A stretch of 64,000 nt of DNA from the NCBI GenBank assembly GCA_030745755.1, contig JASLOA010000004.1, positions 92,970 through 156,969 of the forward strand, given 5' to 3'. The notes under the pieces are model-generated. The model was not told the origin of the DNA, did no database searches, and saw only the letters and a list, made by a program, of their open reading frames with translations. The translations under genes and the position numbers were made by a program. Of the stretch, positions 1 to 9,852 are shown in pieces; position 1 is the first letter of the stretch; each line of letters starts with the position of its first letter. The stretch comes from Kiritimatiellia bacterium (GTDB lineage: Bacteria > Verrucomicrobiota > Kiritimatiellia > UBA8416 > JABMPJ01).

Positions 1-618
1 GAACCGGGCGTGCATCCGGTGACGCTGACTTATCTCAACGCTCGAGGCCTGGGGCTGCATGTCGCCTTCCCTAGAGAGTTCGTCCGGTCCTTGACCGCGG
101 GCGACATCGCCAGCATCCGTCTCATGGCAGGTGCCTTGTTGGCCCAAGGTCCGCGCGAGGAAGCGAAAGCCTTGCTCACCAAGCTGCACCGCGGCGGATG
201 GCCCTTGTCGGACATGGAGCAGGAGTCTGTGGAGCAGGCACGGATGCGGATTCGGCGACTGGCCGGAACTTCCTCCGCCAACGACCGGTCGCACGCCTTG
301 AAGCTGATCGAGTCCTCGCTGGCCACCTATCCGATGTTGCGTCTGGATCCGGAGTTCATGGTCAGCGTGATCGCCGTCTACGCCAGTATGGGCGACCCGA
401 GGGCGACCATACTCGCCGAACAGATGCTCGAGGCAGAGATGAACGAAGGGCAACGACGCCACCTGATCATGACCCAGGTCAAGATCAAGCTCAACGAAGG
501 CGACCTCCCCGCCGCCGCCAAGGTCTATCAAAAGCTCAAGAAACTTGCCCCCCAAAGCGAAGAAACCATTGCAGCCCGCGAACTCATCAAAGCGGCTGTG
601 ATCAAGAAAGGAAAATGA
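1..618 (+). CDS. TPR-like repeat protein, C-terminal part (5' end probably outside window)
   Basis: ORF 10..618 is open to the window edge; helical repeat-like sequence (AKALLTKL..., AAAKVYQKLKKLAPQSEETIAARELIKAA). Stop overlaps next ATG as ATGA at 615-618. Confidence 0.6.
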   Translation, partial: EPGVHPVTLTYLNARGLGLHVAFPREFVRSLTAGDIASIRLMAGALLAQGPREEAKALLTKLHRGGWPLSDMEQESVEQARMRIRRLAGTSSANDRSHALKLIESSLATYPMLRLDPEFMVSVIAVYASMGDPRATILAEQMLEAEMNEGQRRHLIMTQVKIKLNEGDLPAAAKVYQKLKKLAPQSEETIAARELIKAAVIKKGK

Positions 619-3518
619 TGCCCATGTGCCACAAAGTAACATTGCCCTTTGTGCCATTGCTGGCGGTCGTTCTTGCAGTTTTCGTGACGCCGGCATGGGC
701 AGGGGAGGCTGACAAGTCCCGCCCCGCCCGGGACGTCCTTTCCCTTTCCGGCGTCAAAGCAGGCCTGTGTGTCCATGTCGGATGTGGCAGCGCGGATTCG
801 CCAGCACTGACGGCAGAATTGGCCTCACGCAGCAAAATGCTGGTTCATGGGATCTGCTGGGACACCCAAGCGTTGGCCCGCGCCCGAGACGCCATCGCCG
901 CCCGGAATGTTCTTGGTCAAGCCTCGGCGGAAAAGTTGAGCGATGGTCCGCTGCCTTACGTGCGACATCTGTGCAACCTGGTGGTGGTCGAGGACATGAA
1001 AACAGCGGCGGCCCACGGGGTTGGCCGCGACGAGCTGATGCGGATACTCGCACCCGGCGGGTCGTTGTGCGTTCTCGAAAAAGGGCGATGGACCCAAACC
1101 ACGCAGTCCCGCCCGAAAGGCATGGACGATTGGACTCACCCGCATCATGGCCCCGACGGGAACAGGGTTTCAACGGACCGACTGGCCCGGTTTCCGGTCG
1201 GGCTGCGATGGATCGGAAGCACAGCCAAGAGCCTCAATAAGTGGACCGGCGTTCGCGGGTGGGTTTTGGCCAATGGCCGATCCTATATCGTCACGTCCAG
1301 CGAGATCGAAAACCTGGGCTTGGAGGAAAAGCCCCATTTCCTGGTCTGTCGTGATGCGTTCAATGGCCTGCCACTATGGAAGATTCCCCTGGCCACCCCG
1401 GAAACCGGCGGCCGCCTGTATTGGCGCAATAGCAGTCCATTGGCTGCGGACGATCAACGCGTCTATGTCGCGTGCAAAGGCAAGGCCCTCATCGTGGATG
1501 GCGCTACCGGCAAGATCGAACACACCCTCAAACCGGCGCATCAACCCGAGCGGCTTTTGCTTCTGGACAAGACGCTGGTGCTGTCGTGCTGGAAAGAACG
1601 CGAGGAGACGCGGGCGAGGTTTGAGCGTCGGGGGCTTTGGGGACCTGACGTGAACACCGCGCATGGGGGCAGCGTGGAGGCGTATGACTCTGCCACGGGC
1701 AAGCGACTCTGGCGGCGAGACCACCCCGCCTATTCCATGCTCGCCGCTGACGGTGTTGTCTACCTTTTGACCCGTAACGCCAATCCCGCGACCGAAAATC
1801 ATATCATCGCAGTGGATGTCCGGACGGGGAAGGAACTCTGGCGCAAGGCCCATACAGCCTTGGGGAAAAAGGCGGACCTGCAATTCGACTTGGCTGGCCC
1901 GGGATTTCTTGCGGTGTCGAAACGATGGGAAGAGTCGCTCCATATCCTGGCGGCGAAGACGGGCAAGGTGTTGTGGTCCAAGCAGTATGGCTCGGATCGG
2001 CCTGCGAGTGGGAACGATCAGACCCCATACCGATTCATGTCGCTGGTGGACGGGCAGCTCTGGTACGCCGACAAAAAGCTCGACCCGCTCACCGGCAAGG
2101 TCGTGGGCCAATTGCCCAAAGGTGTGCCGAGAAAGGGCATCACCATTTGCGTGCCGCCGATCGTGTTCGGCAACGTGTGGGGACATAGCCGCCGATCGAA
2201 ATATCTTGAATTGCCCAAGGCGGCGGATAGTTCCGTGCCGATCCGGACCAGGATGTTCCACGCTGCCCGGGGGGCCTGTATCCAGGGTATGACGCCAGCC
2301 AATGGCATGCTTTACACCGCCCAGAACAACTGTCAGTGCGAACCGGGACAGGTCATGGGGTTCCTTGCGTTTGGCCCGAATGGCGATCCGCCCGACGTGA
2401 AGGCATTTGGCTCGGACAGGCCTGTCGAACGCGGGCCTGGCTTTGCCCGGGCCCAGCCAGCCCCGCTCGATCCCGAAGCTTGGCCGATGCAACGGGCGAA
2501 CGCCCAACGTAATCGTCGCACAGCTGGGGCGGCCCCGGCGTCGTTGGATATTCTCTGGCAGGCATCCGTGGCGAGGCCTAATTCTGGCCCGATGAAAGCG
2601 GCCTGGGATGACCGCCTGGCGCCGAGGTCCACGCCGCCCGTCGCAGCAGGGGGGCGCGTATTCGTGGCCACCACCGAGCGTGGCCAACTCAAAGCCTTCG
2701 ACCTCCAGTCCGGCAAGCCCGCCTGGACGGTGACGCTTGGCTCGCGAGTCGATTCCGCACCGACACTCATCGGAAACCTCTGCGTGATCGGAGTACGGGA
2801 TGGCTGGGTCTACGCATTCACAGCGGACAAGGGCGAATGGGTGTGGCGCACACGCGTGGCACCGCTCGAACGGCGCATCGTCGTCAACGGCTGCGTCGAG
2901 TCCACCTGGCCGGTCGTCGGAAGTGTGCTCGCACGCGACGGCAAGCTCATCGCCCATGCGGGCAGAAGCACCGAAGCGGATGGTGGACTCGCGATTGTCC
3001 AACTCGATCCCGCCACGGGCAAGGCACTCTGGACTGGCAGAGCACCCCCAGGTCCGGAGCGACTGATCGACCTGCTCTGCGTCGCCGACGATGGCACGGT
3101 TGTCTGCAACCAAACCACCATTACGCCAGGGGCTACGATTCGCCAAGAGAAAAAAAACAAAGCGAATGTGGCCAGCGGCCCGATGTTGTACGCTTATCTC
3201 GGGCAGTATGGGATGCGAGGCTACCAGGCCTCGCCCGGCGGACGGGCGATGGCGGGCGAGAAGGAAGTCCTCGCCACGGTCCTGCCAGAAGGCGGCAGCG
3301 TGCAGCTGATCCAAAAAGGAACGACCAAAGCGATCCAAACACTCAAGCTGGACTCCGCCCCGATCTGCGACGGAGTAGCCATCGCCGAGGGAAAGGTCCT
3401 GGTCGTCCTCGAAGATGGAACCCTGCTGTGCCTGGGGAGCAAAAAAATAACCCGCAGATGGCCAGGGCCAATGGGGCGGGACTCATGTAGCCCCGCGAAC
3501 TCATCAAAGCAGCTGTGA
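615..3518 (+). CDS. Secreted PQQ-like beta-propeller protein with N-terminal SAM-methyltransferase-like domain
   Basis: Signal peptide MMPMCHKVTLPFVPLLAVVLAVFVTPAWA at 615; methyltransferase-like HVGCGSADSPALTAELA...ILAPGGSLCVLE; repeated propeller motifs (DAFNGLPLWKIPL, DVRTGKELWRKA, DLQSGKPAWTV). Confidence 0.8.
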   Translation: MMPMCHKVTLPFVPLLAVVLAVFVTPAWAGEADKSRPARDVLSLSGVKAGLCVHVGCGSADSPALTAELASRSKMLVHGICWDTQALARARDAIAARNVLGQASAEKLSDGPLPYVRHLCNLVVVEDMKTAAAHGVGRDELMRILAPGGSLCVLEKGRWTQTTQSRPKGMDDWTHPHHGPDGNRVSTDRLARFPVGLRWIGSTAKSLNKWTGVRGWVLANGRSYIVTSSEIENLGLEEKPHFLVCRDAFNGLPLWKIPLATPETGGRLYWRNSSPLAADDQRVYVACKGKALIVDGATGKIEHTLKPAHQPERLLLLDKTLVLSCWKEREETRARFERRGLWGPDVNTAHGGSVEAYDSATGKRLWRRDHPAYSMLAADGVVYLLTRNANPATENHIIAVDVRTGKELWRKAHTALGKKADLQFDLAGPGFLAVSKRWEESLHILAAKTGKVLWSKQYGSDRPASGNDQTPYRFMSLVDGQLWYADKKLDPLTGKVVGQLPKGVPRKGITICVPPIVFGNVWGHSRRSKYLELPKAADSSVPIRTRMFHAARGACIQGMTPANGMLYTAQNNCQCEPGQVMGFLAFGPNGDPPDVKAFGSDRPVERGPGFARAQPAPLDPEAWPMQRANAQRNRRTAGAAPASLDILWQASVARPNSGPMKAAWDDRLAPRSTPPVAAGGRVFVATTERGQLKAFDLQSGKPAWTVTLGSRVDSAPTLIGNLCVIGVRDGWVYAFTADKGEWVWRTRVAPLERRIVVNGCVESTWPVVGSVLARDGKLIAHAGRSTEADGGLAIVQLDPATGKALWTGRAPPGPERLIDLLCVADDGTVVCNQTTITPGATIRQEKKNKANVASGPMLYAYLGQYGMRGYQASPGGRAMAGEKEVLATVLPEGGSVQLIQKGTTKAIQTLKLDSAPICDGVAIAEGKVLVVLEDGTLLCLGSKKITRRWPGPMGRDSCSPANSSKQL

Positions 3519-3695
3519 TTAAGAAACGAGAATAGCTGCGCCTACCGAAAAGTCCATCCGGTACTGAGCGGAGCGGGCTGCTGGCTTGCCAATGGAAGGC
3601 CCCCTTTCGGATTACGGTAGCGCCTGCTTATCTTGCATTCAGGGAATGTAGCAGGTACTGTGCACAGGGCGCTTTCCCAAAAGAAGGGATATCTC

Positions 3696-6119
3696 ATGAC
3701 GAATGGTCTGGGACGCGTTATCACTACACTGAAAGACGGATGGAAGTTTGAGCGCGGCGACATGCCGGACGCGGCTTCTCCGGATTTCGATGATTCGCAA
3801 TGGGAGTGCGTGCGCGTGCCACATGACTGGGCCATCACCGGGCCCTTTGACCGCGAGAACGATATCGACGTTGTGGCCATCACGGAGGACGGCGATACAG
3901 CGGCGCGTCCACAAACCGGCCGAACCGGCGGACTGCCGCACGTCGGCAAAGCGTGGTACCGGCTGAAGTGTGACCTGCCCGAAGATATATCCACGCGACG
4001 CGTACGTATCGAATTCGACGGTGTGATGAGTCATAGCAAAGTCTATTGCAACGGCCACTATGTTGATTCCTGGCCGTTCGGATACGCGTCTTTTGCGTTC
4101 GATCTGACCCCGCATGTGAAACCGGGCGAGAATACGCTGGCGGTGTTTGTAGACAACAAGCCGCATGCTTCGCGCTGGTATCCGGGCGCCGGCATCTACC
4201 GCCATGTGCGACTCGTGACGCTTGCGCCTGTGCATGTGGCGCATTGGGGTACCTGCGTGACGACACCGGACATCGACGAGACGTCGGCCACTGTCAAGTT
4301 CCGCGCCGAGATCGCATGCGATAGCACGACGAAGGTGGAACTCGAAACGACGTTTATGGATCCCGACGGAAACGCGGTGGCGTCCATAACCGACAGCCAG
4401 GATCTGTCCGCTGACGGCGTGTTCGAGCAGCAGGTAACCCTTGCCAACCCCATGCTGTGGTCCATCGACGAACCACAACGGTATTGCGCACGCTCGCTTG
4501 TCAAGGTGGACGGCGAGGTCGTGGACCGGTATGACACGCCTTTCGGGATTCGATCCCTGCTATTCTCTCCGGACGATGGCTTCCAGTTGAATGGCGAGCG
4601 GGTCCCTCTCAACGGGGTATGCATGCACCATGACCTCGGGCCTTTGGGGGCCGCCGTCAACCGTGCTGCGATCGCTCGTCAGCTCACCCTATTGAAGGAG
4701 ATGGGCTGCAACGCCATCCGCACGAGCCACAACCCGCCGGCACCCGAATTGCTCGAGCTTGCCGATGAATTCGGCATCTTGATCATCGAGGAGGCGTTCG
4801 ATGAGTGGCGTGAGAAGAAGTGTGATAATGGGTACCACACGCTGTTCGATGAATGGGCCGAAAAGGATCTGCGTGCCATGATCCGGCGTGATCGCAACCA
4901 TCCCTGCGTGATCATGTGGAGTCTCGGAAACGAGGTCCGGGAACAGCACAAGGAGGAATACGATGGCCGCGGCGTTACGAAGTTCCTGCACGACATTGCC
5001 CATGACGAGGATCCCACCCGTCCGACAACCGGCGGGTTCAACAATCCGTGGGGCGCCATCGACAATGGTGTGGCCGGCAATGTCGATGTGCCGGGCTGGA
5101 ACTACCAGCCACGCTACTATAACCGTCACCGCCTTAGGCATCCGGAGTGGCCCGTCTACGGTAGCGAAACATCCTCGTGCACCAGCTCGCGCGGCGAATA
5201 CTACTTTCCGGTCGAGGACGAGAAGGACGTCAAACGCGATAGTCTGCATATCAGCAGCTACGATTTGTCCAGCCCCGGCTGGGCCTGCTGTCCCGATGTC
5301 TCCTTCGCCGGTGTGGACGACAATCCATATGTGCTGGGCGAGTTTGTCTGGACCGGATTCGACTATCTTGGCGAGCCCACCCCCTACAATACGGAGTGGC
5401 CGAGCCGCAGTTCATACTTCGGGATCATCGACCTCTGCGGAATCCCCAAGTCCCGCTTCTACCTCTATCAGAGCCGGTGGGCCGACAAGGAAACACTGCA
5501 CCTCGTACCTCACTGGACATGGCCGGAACGCGAAGGCGAAACAACCCCCGTCCATTGCTACACCAGCTGGAAGACCGTCGAACTCTTTGTCAATGGCGTC
5601 TCACAAGGCAAGCGATCCAAACACTTCAAGAGTATGACGAACCGGTATCGAGTCATGTGGAGCGGCGTGAAGTATGCCCCCGGCGAGCTCAAGGCAGTCG
5701 CCTATGACGACGAGGGGAACGTGGCCAAAGAGACCCTGATCTGTACCGCCGGCGCGCCGGCAGGCCTCCATCTCGAGGCCGATCGCGAATCGATCGTGGC
5801 CGATGGCGACGACATGGCCTTTGTCACCATAACGGTGGTGGACGACAAGGGCAACATGTGTCCGCGTGCCGACAACCTCGTGCGGTTCACTGTGGAAGGG
5901 CCGGCCTATATTGCGGCGGTCGGCAATGGAGATCAGACATCTGTTGATCCCTTCACCGTCGACTGGCGTAAGGCTTTCAACGGAAAGTGCGTTGTCTACC
6001 TGCGCTCCACCCCGGGCGCATCTGGCGGACACATCACGCTCAAAGCCGAAATGGCACCCCAGGGCCAAACCTCTACGATAGACCTCATGGCAATGTGTCG
6101 CGGAAAGGAGGCCCGATGA
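3696..6119 (+). CDS. Glycoside hydrolase family 2 (beta-galactosidase-like)
   Basis: GH2 sandwich motif WKFERGD..W..VRVPHDWAITGPF, GVCMHHDLGPLGAAVN, NAIRTSHNPPAPELLELADEFGILIIEEAFDEW, MWSLGNEVREQ. Confidence 0.92.
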   Translation: MTNGLGRVITTLKDGWKFERGDMPDAASPDFDDSQWECVRVPHDWAITGPFDRENDIDVVAITEDGDTAARPQTGRTGGLPHVGKAWYRLKCDLPEDISTRRVRIEFDGVMSHSKVYCNGHYVDSWPFGYASFAFDLTPHVKPGENTLAVFVDNKPHASRWYPGAGIYRHVRLVTLAPVHVAHWGTCVTTPDIDETSATVKFRAEIACDSTTKVELETTFMDPDGNAVASITDSQDLSADGVFEQQVTLANPMLWSIDEPQRYCARSLVKVDGEVVDRYDTPFGIRSLLFSPDDGFQLNGERVPLNGVCMHHDLGPLGAAVNRAAIARQLTLLKEMGCNAIRTSHNPPAPELLELADEFGILIIEEAFDEWREKKCDNGYHTLFDEWAEKDLRAMIRRDRNHPCVIMWSLGNEVREQHKEEYDGRGVTKFLHDIAHDEDPTRPTTGGFNNPWGAIDNGVAGNVDVPGWNYQPRYYNRHRLRHPEWPVYGSETSSCTSSRGEYYFPVEDEKDVKRDSLHISSYDLSSPGWACCPDVSFAGVDDNPYVLGEFVWTGFDYLGEPTPYNTEWPSRSSYFGIIDLCGIPKSRFYLYQSRWADKETLHLVPHWTWPEREGETTPVHCYTSWKTVELFVNGVSQGKRSKHFKSMTNRYRVMWSGVKYAPGELKAVAYDDEGNVAKETLICTAGAPAGLHLEADRESIVADGDDMAFVTITVVDDKGNMCPRADNLVRFTVEGPAYIAAVGNGDQTSVDPFTVDWRKAFNGKCVVYLRSTPGASGGHITLKAEMAPQGQTSTIDLMAMCRGKEAR

Positions 6120-6120
6120 T

Positions 6121-7401
6121 ATGTCCGCGAAGAAGAACGTCGATAGGCTCGATTGGTGGCGTGAAGCACGCTTCGGTATGTTCATTCATTGGGGGCTCTA
6201 TTCGGCGCCTGCCGGCGTTTGGAAGGGGCAAGAGACTCCCGGCCTCGGGGAGTGGATCATGGGCAAGTTTGAGATACCCGTGACGGAGTACGAGAGGCTG
6301 GCGAAGGACTTTAACCCCGTCAAGTTCGACGCGCACGCATGGGTCAAGCTGGCCAAGGACGCGGGGATGAAGTACCTGATCATCACCACCAAACACCACG
6401 ACGGTTTCGCGATGTTTGATTCCGCATGCAGCGACTACGATATCGTGGACGCAACCCCCTGGGGCAAGGATCCCATCAAGGCGCTGGCGACCGAATGCAC
6501 GAAAGCTGGCATCAAGCTGGGCTTCTACTACTCGCAATCGCAGGATTGGCACGATCCTGACGGTATGGGTAACGGCTGGGACTTCAAGGACGAGAAGAAG
6601 AAGGACTTCGAAAAGTATCTCAAACACAAATGCATTCCGCAGCTCACGGAACTGCTCACCGGGTATGGGCCAATCAACATTATCTGGTTCGACACGCCCT
6701 GCAAAATCACGGAGCAGCAGAGCCGGCGACTGAAACGGCATGTCCACACCCTCCAGCCTGATTGCCTGGTGAGCGGCAGGATCGGGAACGGGCTCGGCGA
6801 CTACGGCAGTCTGGGCGACAATCAGCGTCCGCCCCGAGACGTCGAAGGCGACTGGGAGACCCCTTGCACGATCAATAACACATGGGCGTTCAAGACCAAA
6901 GACAAGAACTGGAAATCCGTGAAGGTCTTGCTGGAACTGCTCGTCAGCTGCGCAGGCAAGGGCGTGAACTACCTGCTCAACGTAGGGCCCACAGCCGAGG
7001 GAGTCATTCCCAAAGCCAGCGTGAACCGACTCAAGGCCGTTGGCGACTGGCTCAAGGTGAACGGGGAGGCCATATACGGGACGACCGGCAGCCCGTTCCC
7101 CTACGAGCATGACTGGGGCCGAATCACGTGCAAGAAGGGCAAGCTCTACCTGCTGATCCTTAAATGGCCTCGCGGCAAGTTCGTGCTGTCGGGACTGCGC
7201 AATCGCGTCAAGGGCGCACGCATACTTGGTGACAAACGCACCACGGTCACCGTGACTCAGTCACACAGCAAGAAGAGCGATGCGCATGTCATCGAACTGA
7301 CGCTCCCACGCAAGAAACCCGGCACGTACGTGTCGGTTGTCGAACTATCGATCGTGGGCACCGCGGATGCCAATCAGATGCCACTCCAGCAACCGGGATA
7401 A
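6121..7401 (+). CDS. Alpha-L-fucosidase, GH29-like
   Basis: WWREARFGMFIHWGLYSAPAGVWKG, YLIITTKHHDGFAMFDS, IIWFDTPCK, LLNVGPTAEGVIP. Confidence 0.92.
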   Translation: MSAKKNVDRLDWWREARFGMFIHWGLYSAPAGVWKGQETPGLGEWIMGKFEIPVTEYERLAKDFNPVKFDAHAWVKLAKDAGMKYLIITTKHHDGFAMFDSACSDYDIVDATPWGKDPIKALATECTKAGIKLGFYYSQSQDWHDPDGMGNGWDFKDEKKKDFEKYLKHKCIPQLTELLTGYGPINIIWFDTPCKITEQQSRRLKRHVHTLQPDCLVSGRIGNGLGDYGSLGDNQRPPRDVEGDWETPCTINNTWAFKTKDKNWKSVKVLLELLVSCAGKGVNYLLNVGPTAEGVIPKASVNRLKAVGDWLKVNGEAIYGTTGSPFPYEHDWGRITCKKGKLYLLILKWPRGKFVLSGLRNRVKGARILGDKRTTVTVTQSHSKKSDAHVIELTLPRKKPGTYVSVVELSIVGTADANQMPLQQPG

Positions 7402-9839
7402 TGGGGACAGGGATAATGGAAAAGGTCATTATGAGCCTAGCTACTCAGGATAACGCTTCACCCGTCGGCCACTTTTCCGGGGTAGATCTATCCTGTCTTC
7501 TCAAGAAGACCACACTCGAATCGGAGGTGGTTTTCGAACTCGATGCCCGCGCGCTTGAACAGTACGGTTCCGGCATGACGTTCCAAGAGCAGGATGGCTG
7601 CACAGTGGCCGTCGCTGAGGACGGCTTCTGCTTGCGCTTCACGACAAGGCTCTCTCCCGGCGCCTACGCCTTCCTGATGCCGGGCCACGGTCCGGACAAG
7701 AAAAGAACCGGCAGGTTTGAACTGCTCATCGACGGTGAACCCGTCCGTTTCCCGATCGGCCTGATGGGCAAACCGCTCATGATACCCTCAACGGCTTTTC
7801 ACATCCCGGAAGCACGAGAATACGAGTTCGTGCTGAAACCGGACGGCGAGCCCGGCAGCGTCATCGACAGCATGCGAATCGTACGCCGATCGGTAAAGGT
7901 CAATCGCCCGCCCATGCGCGAAGCGTTGCTCCCGAAGCACCCACGACTTTACTTCACAGAGGATGACCTGGACGCCCTGCGCGCGCGTCTCGACGACCCG
8001 CGAGTCGGTCTCTTCTACAAGCTGCCTCCGCCGCTGACCGAGAAGCCGCCTCCCTTCCAAACCGGCGAGGGCGCACGCAACGGCATGGCCTGGATCGCGC
8101 TCAAGGATCACGCCCTCGCTTACCTGCTCGACCCCACCGACGAGCGGCTCGCCGGCATTCTCGAATGGCTCGAGATGGTGACGACCTACGGCTTCGTCGG
8201 GGGCAGTCTCGATGCCGGCTACCTGATGGAGGGCCTGGGCCTGACCTACGACTGGATGTACCCGACCCTATCGGACGAACTGCGGGAAGGTGTTCGCGGC
8301 ACGATCGTGCGACAATGCGAGGGGATCCTCCCGCTCTCAATGGAAGGGCGAGACGGCAGCGGCGGCTGCTTCCAGGCGCACAGGTGCTGGTTCGCCAACA
8401 TGGCGCTTGCTCTGGGCGCGGCGGCAATCTATGAAGACGTACCCGAAGCGGAGCAATGGCTGGCCTGGGGCCTGGACCGCCTGGAACGCGTGGTCATGAG
8501 CGCCTCTCCGGACGGCGGGTGGCACGAGGGCCCGGGCTACTGGGGCTTCGGAATGCCCAGGCTATTCATATTCACAGATATCTACGAGCGCTGCAGCGGG
8601 CTGCACATACCGGCCGGCGACGGATTCTTCCGGCGCCAGACCGAGTGGCGTGCGCAACACATGTTCCCCGGACTCAAGCAGACTGCCGCCTTTGGAGATG
8701 TAGGGCGCAACGCCGAACCGCCGGACACCAAGACGCTGCTCTGGGGCGCCAAGCGCTACAGTGACCCCGTCGCGATGGGCCTGGCCGAAGCCCTGCACCA
8801 GGGGCCCTGCTCCGACGCGTTCAACTTGCTCTGGCTGGATGAGGATCTACCCTCCCATGCCCCGCAAGAAGCGGCGCCGCTGATGAGCCGGTTTGATGAC
8901 CTCGGCATGGTCCTCGCCCGGACCTCGTGGGAGGACGATGCAACCTACTTCGCCATCACCAGCCGCCCGCTCGGAGGCCAGTTGCAGGCGCGGCTCAACG
9001 GCGAGCAGAATTTCCCCGGCGGCTGCTTCCACGGCCATCCCGACCAGGGCCACTTCATCCTCTTCGGTCGCGGCCAGGAACTTGCCGGCGATCCGGGATA
9101 CAGCATCAAGAAGCTAACCATCAACCACAACACGATCCTGGTCAACGGCTGCGGCCAGTACGCCGACGGCGAAGGCTGGCCGGGGCCCAACGCCGCGCGT
9201 GCGGAGATCACGGATGCCGTGAGCGATGGTGACATCACGATCGCTGTCGCCGATGCAACGAAGGCCTATCCGCCCGAACTGGGGCTAACCCGCTTCGAAA
9301 GGACCATGGTGCTGGCCGGACCCGACATCGTTCTGGTTTACGACAGGCTTGCGGCAGAGGAGCCGAAGGCGTTCAGTTGGAACCTTCATCACTACGGCGA
9401 TCCGCCTACGGATGTGTCGCCAGAAGAGGGCGTCGCGACGTTCGTCAAAGGCGAAGCGCGCATGGATATTGCGGCGCTTCTACCATCGAACGCCCGTATG
9501 ACAGTTGCCCCCTTCGATTGCGCTGACTCCTATCCTCCGAATTGCGAACAGGAGCCGCAACACCTGGTGCAATTCCATCACGAGCCGACAACGGATGGAA
9601 CGTTTCTCGTCGCAATCCTGATCGGAGACAAGGGCACAACCCCTCCGAAGATCGAGCATGCTTCAGACGAGCGATGCGACACGGTACGCATCGGCGATCC
9701 GCTCATCGCCTTCAACCGGACCGACTCAGAGATGTCGATCGAAACGCCCTGGGGCGAGAAGCTGACCACCCCCGCAAAGGTCCTGGTAGCAGAAGCCAGG
9801 GGAGACAAATGCAGCGCTGTTACGTTGCCAAAGACATGA
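7401..9839 (+). CDS. Heparinase II/III-like polysaccharide lyase
   Basis: Alpha-barrel N-domain (HPRLYFTEDDLDALRARL..., AYLMEGLGLTYDWMYP) and C-terminal GHPDQGHFILFGRGQELAGDPGY...NHNTILVNG typical of heparinase II/III family; start codon overlaps upstream stop (TAATG). Confidence 0.82.
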   Translation: MGTGIMEKVIMSLATQDNASPVGHFSGVDLSCLLKKTTLESEVVFELDARALEQYGSGMTFQEQDGCTVAVAEDGFCLRFTTRLSPGAYAFLMPGHGPDKKRTGRFELLIDGEPVRFPIGLMGKPLMIPSTAFHIPEAREYEFVLKPDGEPGSVIDSMRIVRRSVKVNRPPMREALLPKHPRLYFTEDDLDALRARLDDPRVGLFYKLPPPLTEKPPPFQTGEGARNGMAWIALKDHALAYLLDPTDERLAGILEWLEMVTTYGFVGGSLDAGYLMEGLGLTYDWMYPTLSDELREGVRGTIVRQCEGILPLSMEGRDGSGGCFQAHRCWFANMALALGAAAIYEDVPEAEQWLAWGLDRLERVVMSASPDGGWHEGPGYWGFGMPRLFIFTDIYERCSGLHIPAGDGFFRRQTEWRAQHMFPGLKQTAAFGDVGRNAEPPDTKTLLWGAKRYSDPVAMGLAEALHQGPCSDAFNLLWLDEDLPSHAPQEAAPLMSRFDDLGMVLARTSWEDDATYFAITSRPLGGQLQARLNGEQNFPGGCFHGHPDQGHFILFGRGQELAGDPGYSIKKLTINHNTILVNGCGQYADGEGWPGPNAARAEITDAVSDGDITIAVADATKAYPPELGLTRFERTMVLAGPDIVLVYDRLAAEEPKAFSWNLHHYGDPPTDVSPEEGVATFVKGEARMDIAALLPSNARMTVAPFDCADSYPPNCEQEPQHLVQFHHEPTTDGTFLVAILIGDKGTTPPKIEHASDERCDTVRIGDPLIAFNRTDSEMSIETPWGEKLTTPAKVLVAEARGDKCSAVTLPKT

Positions 9840-9852
9840 AGGAAAAAGAATC

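Noticed and set aside
198-614. N-terminal extension of the 198..3518 ORF
   Set aside because: Overlaps the TPR gene in another frame, is Arg-rich nonsense-like, and a clear signal peptide starts at 615.
1374-3338. 654-aa minus-strand ORF
   Set aside because: Antisense shadow of the PQQ gene; low-complexity Arg/His/Pro-rich composition typical of high-GC antisense frames.
3540-3640. Imperfect inverted match GCGCCTACCGAAA / TTTCGGATTACGGTAGCGC as another cassette
   Set aside because: Arms need a gap and lack tandem-unit structure.
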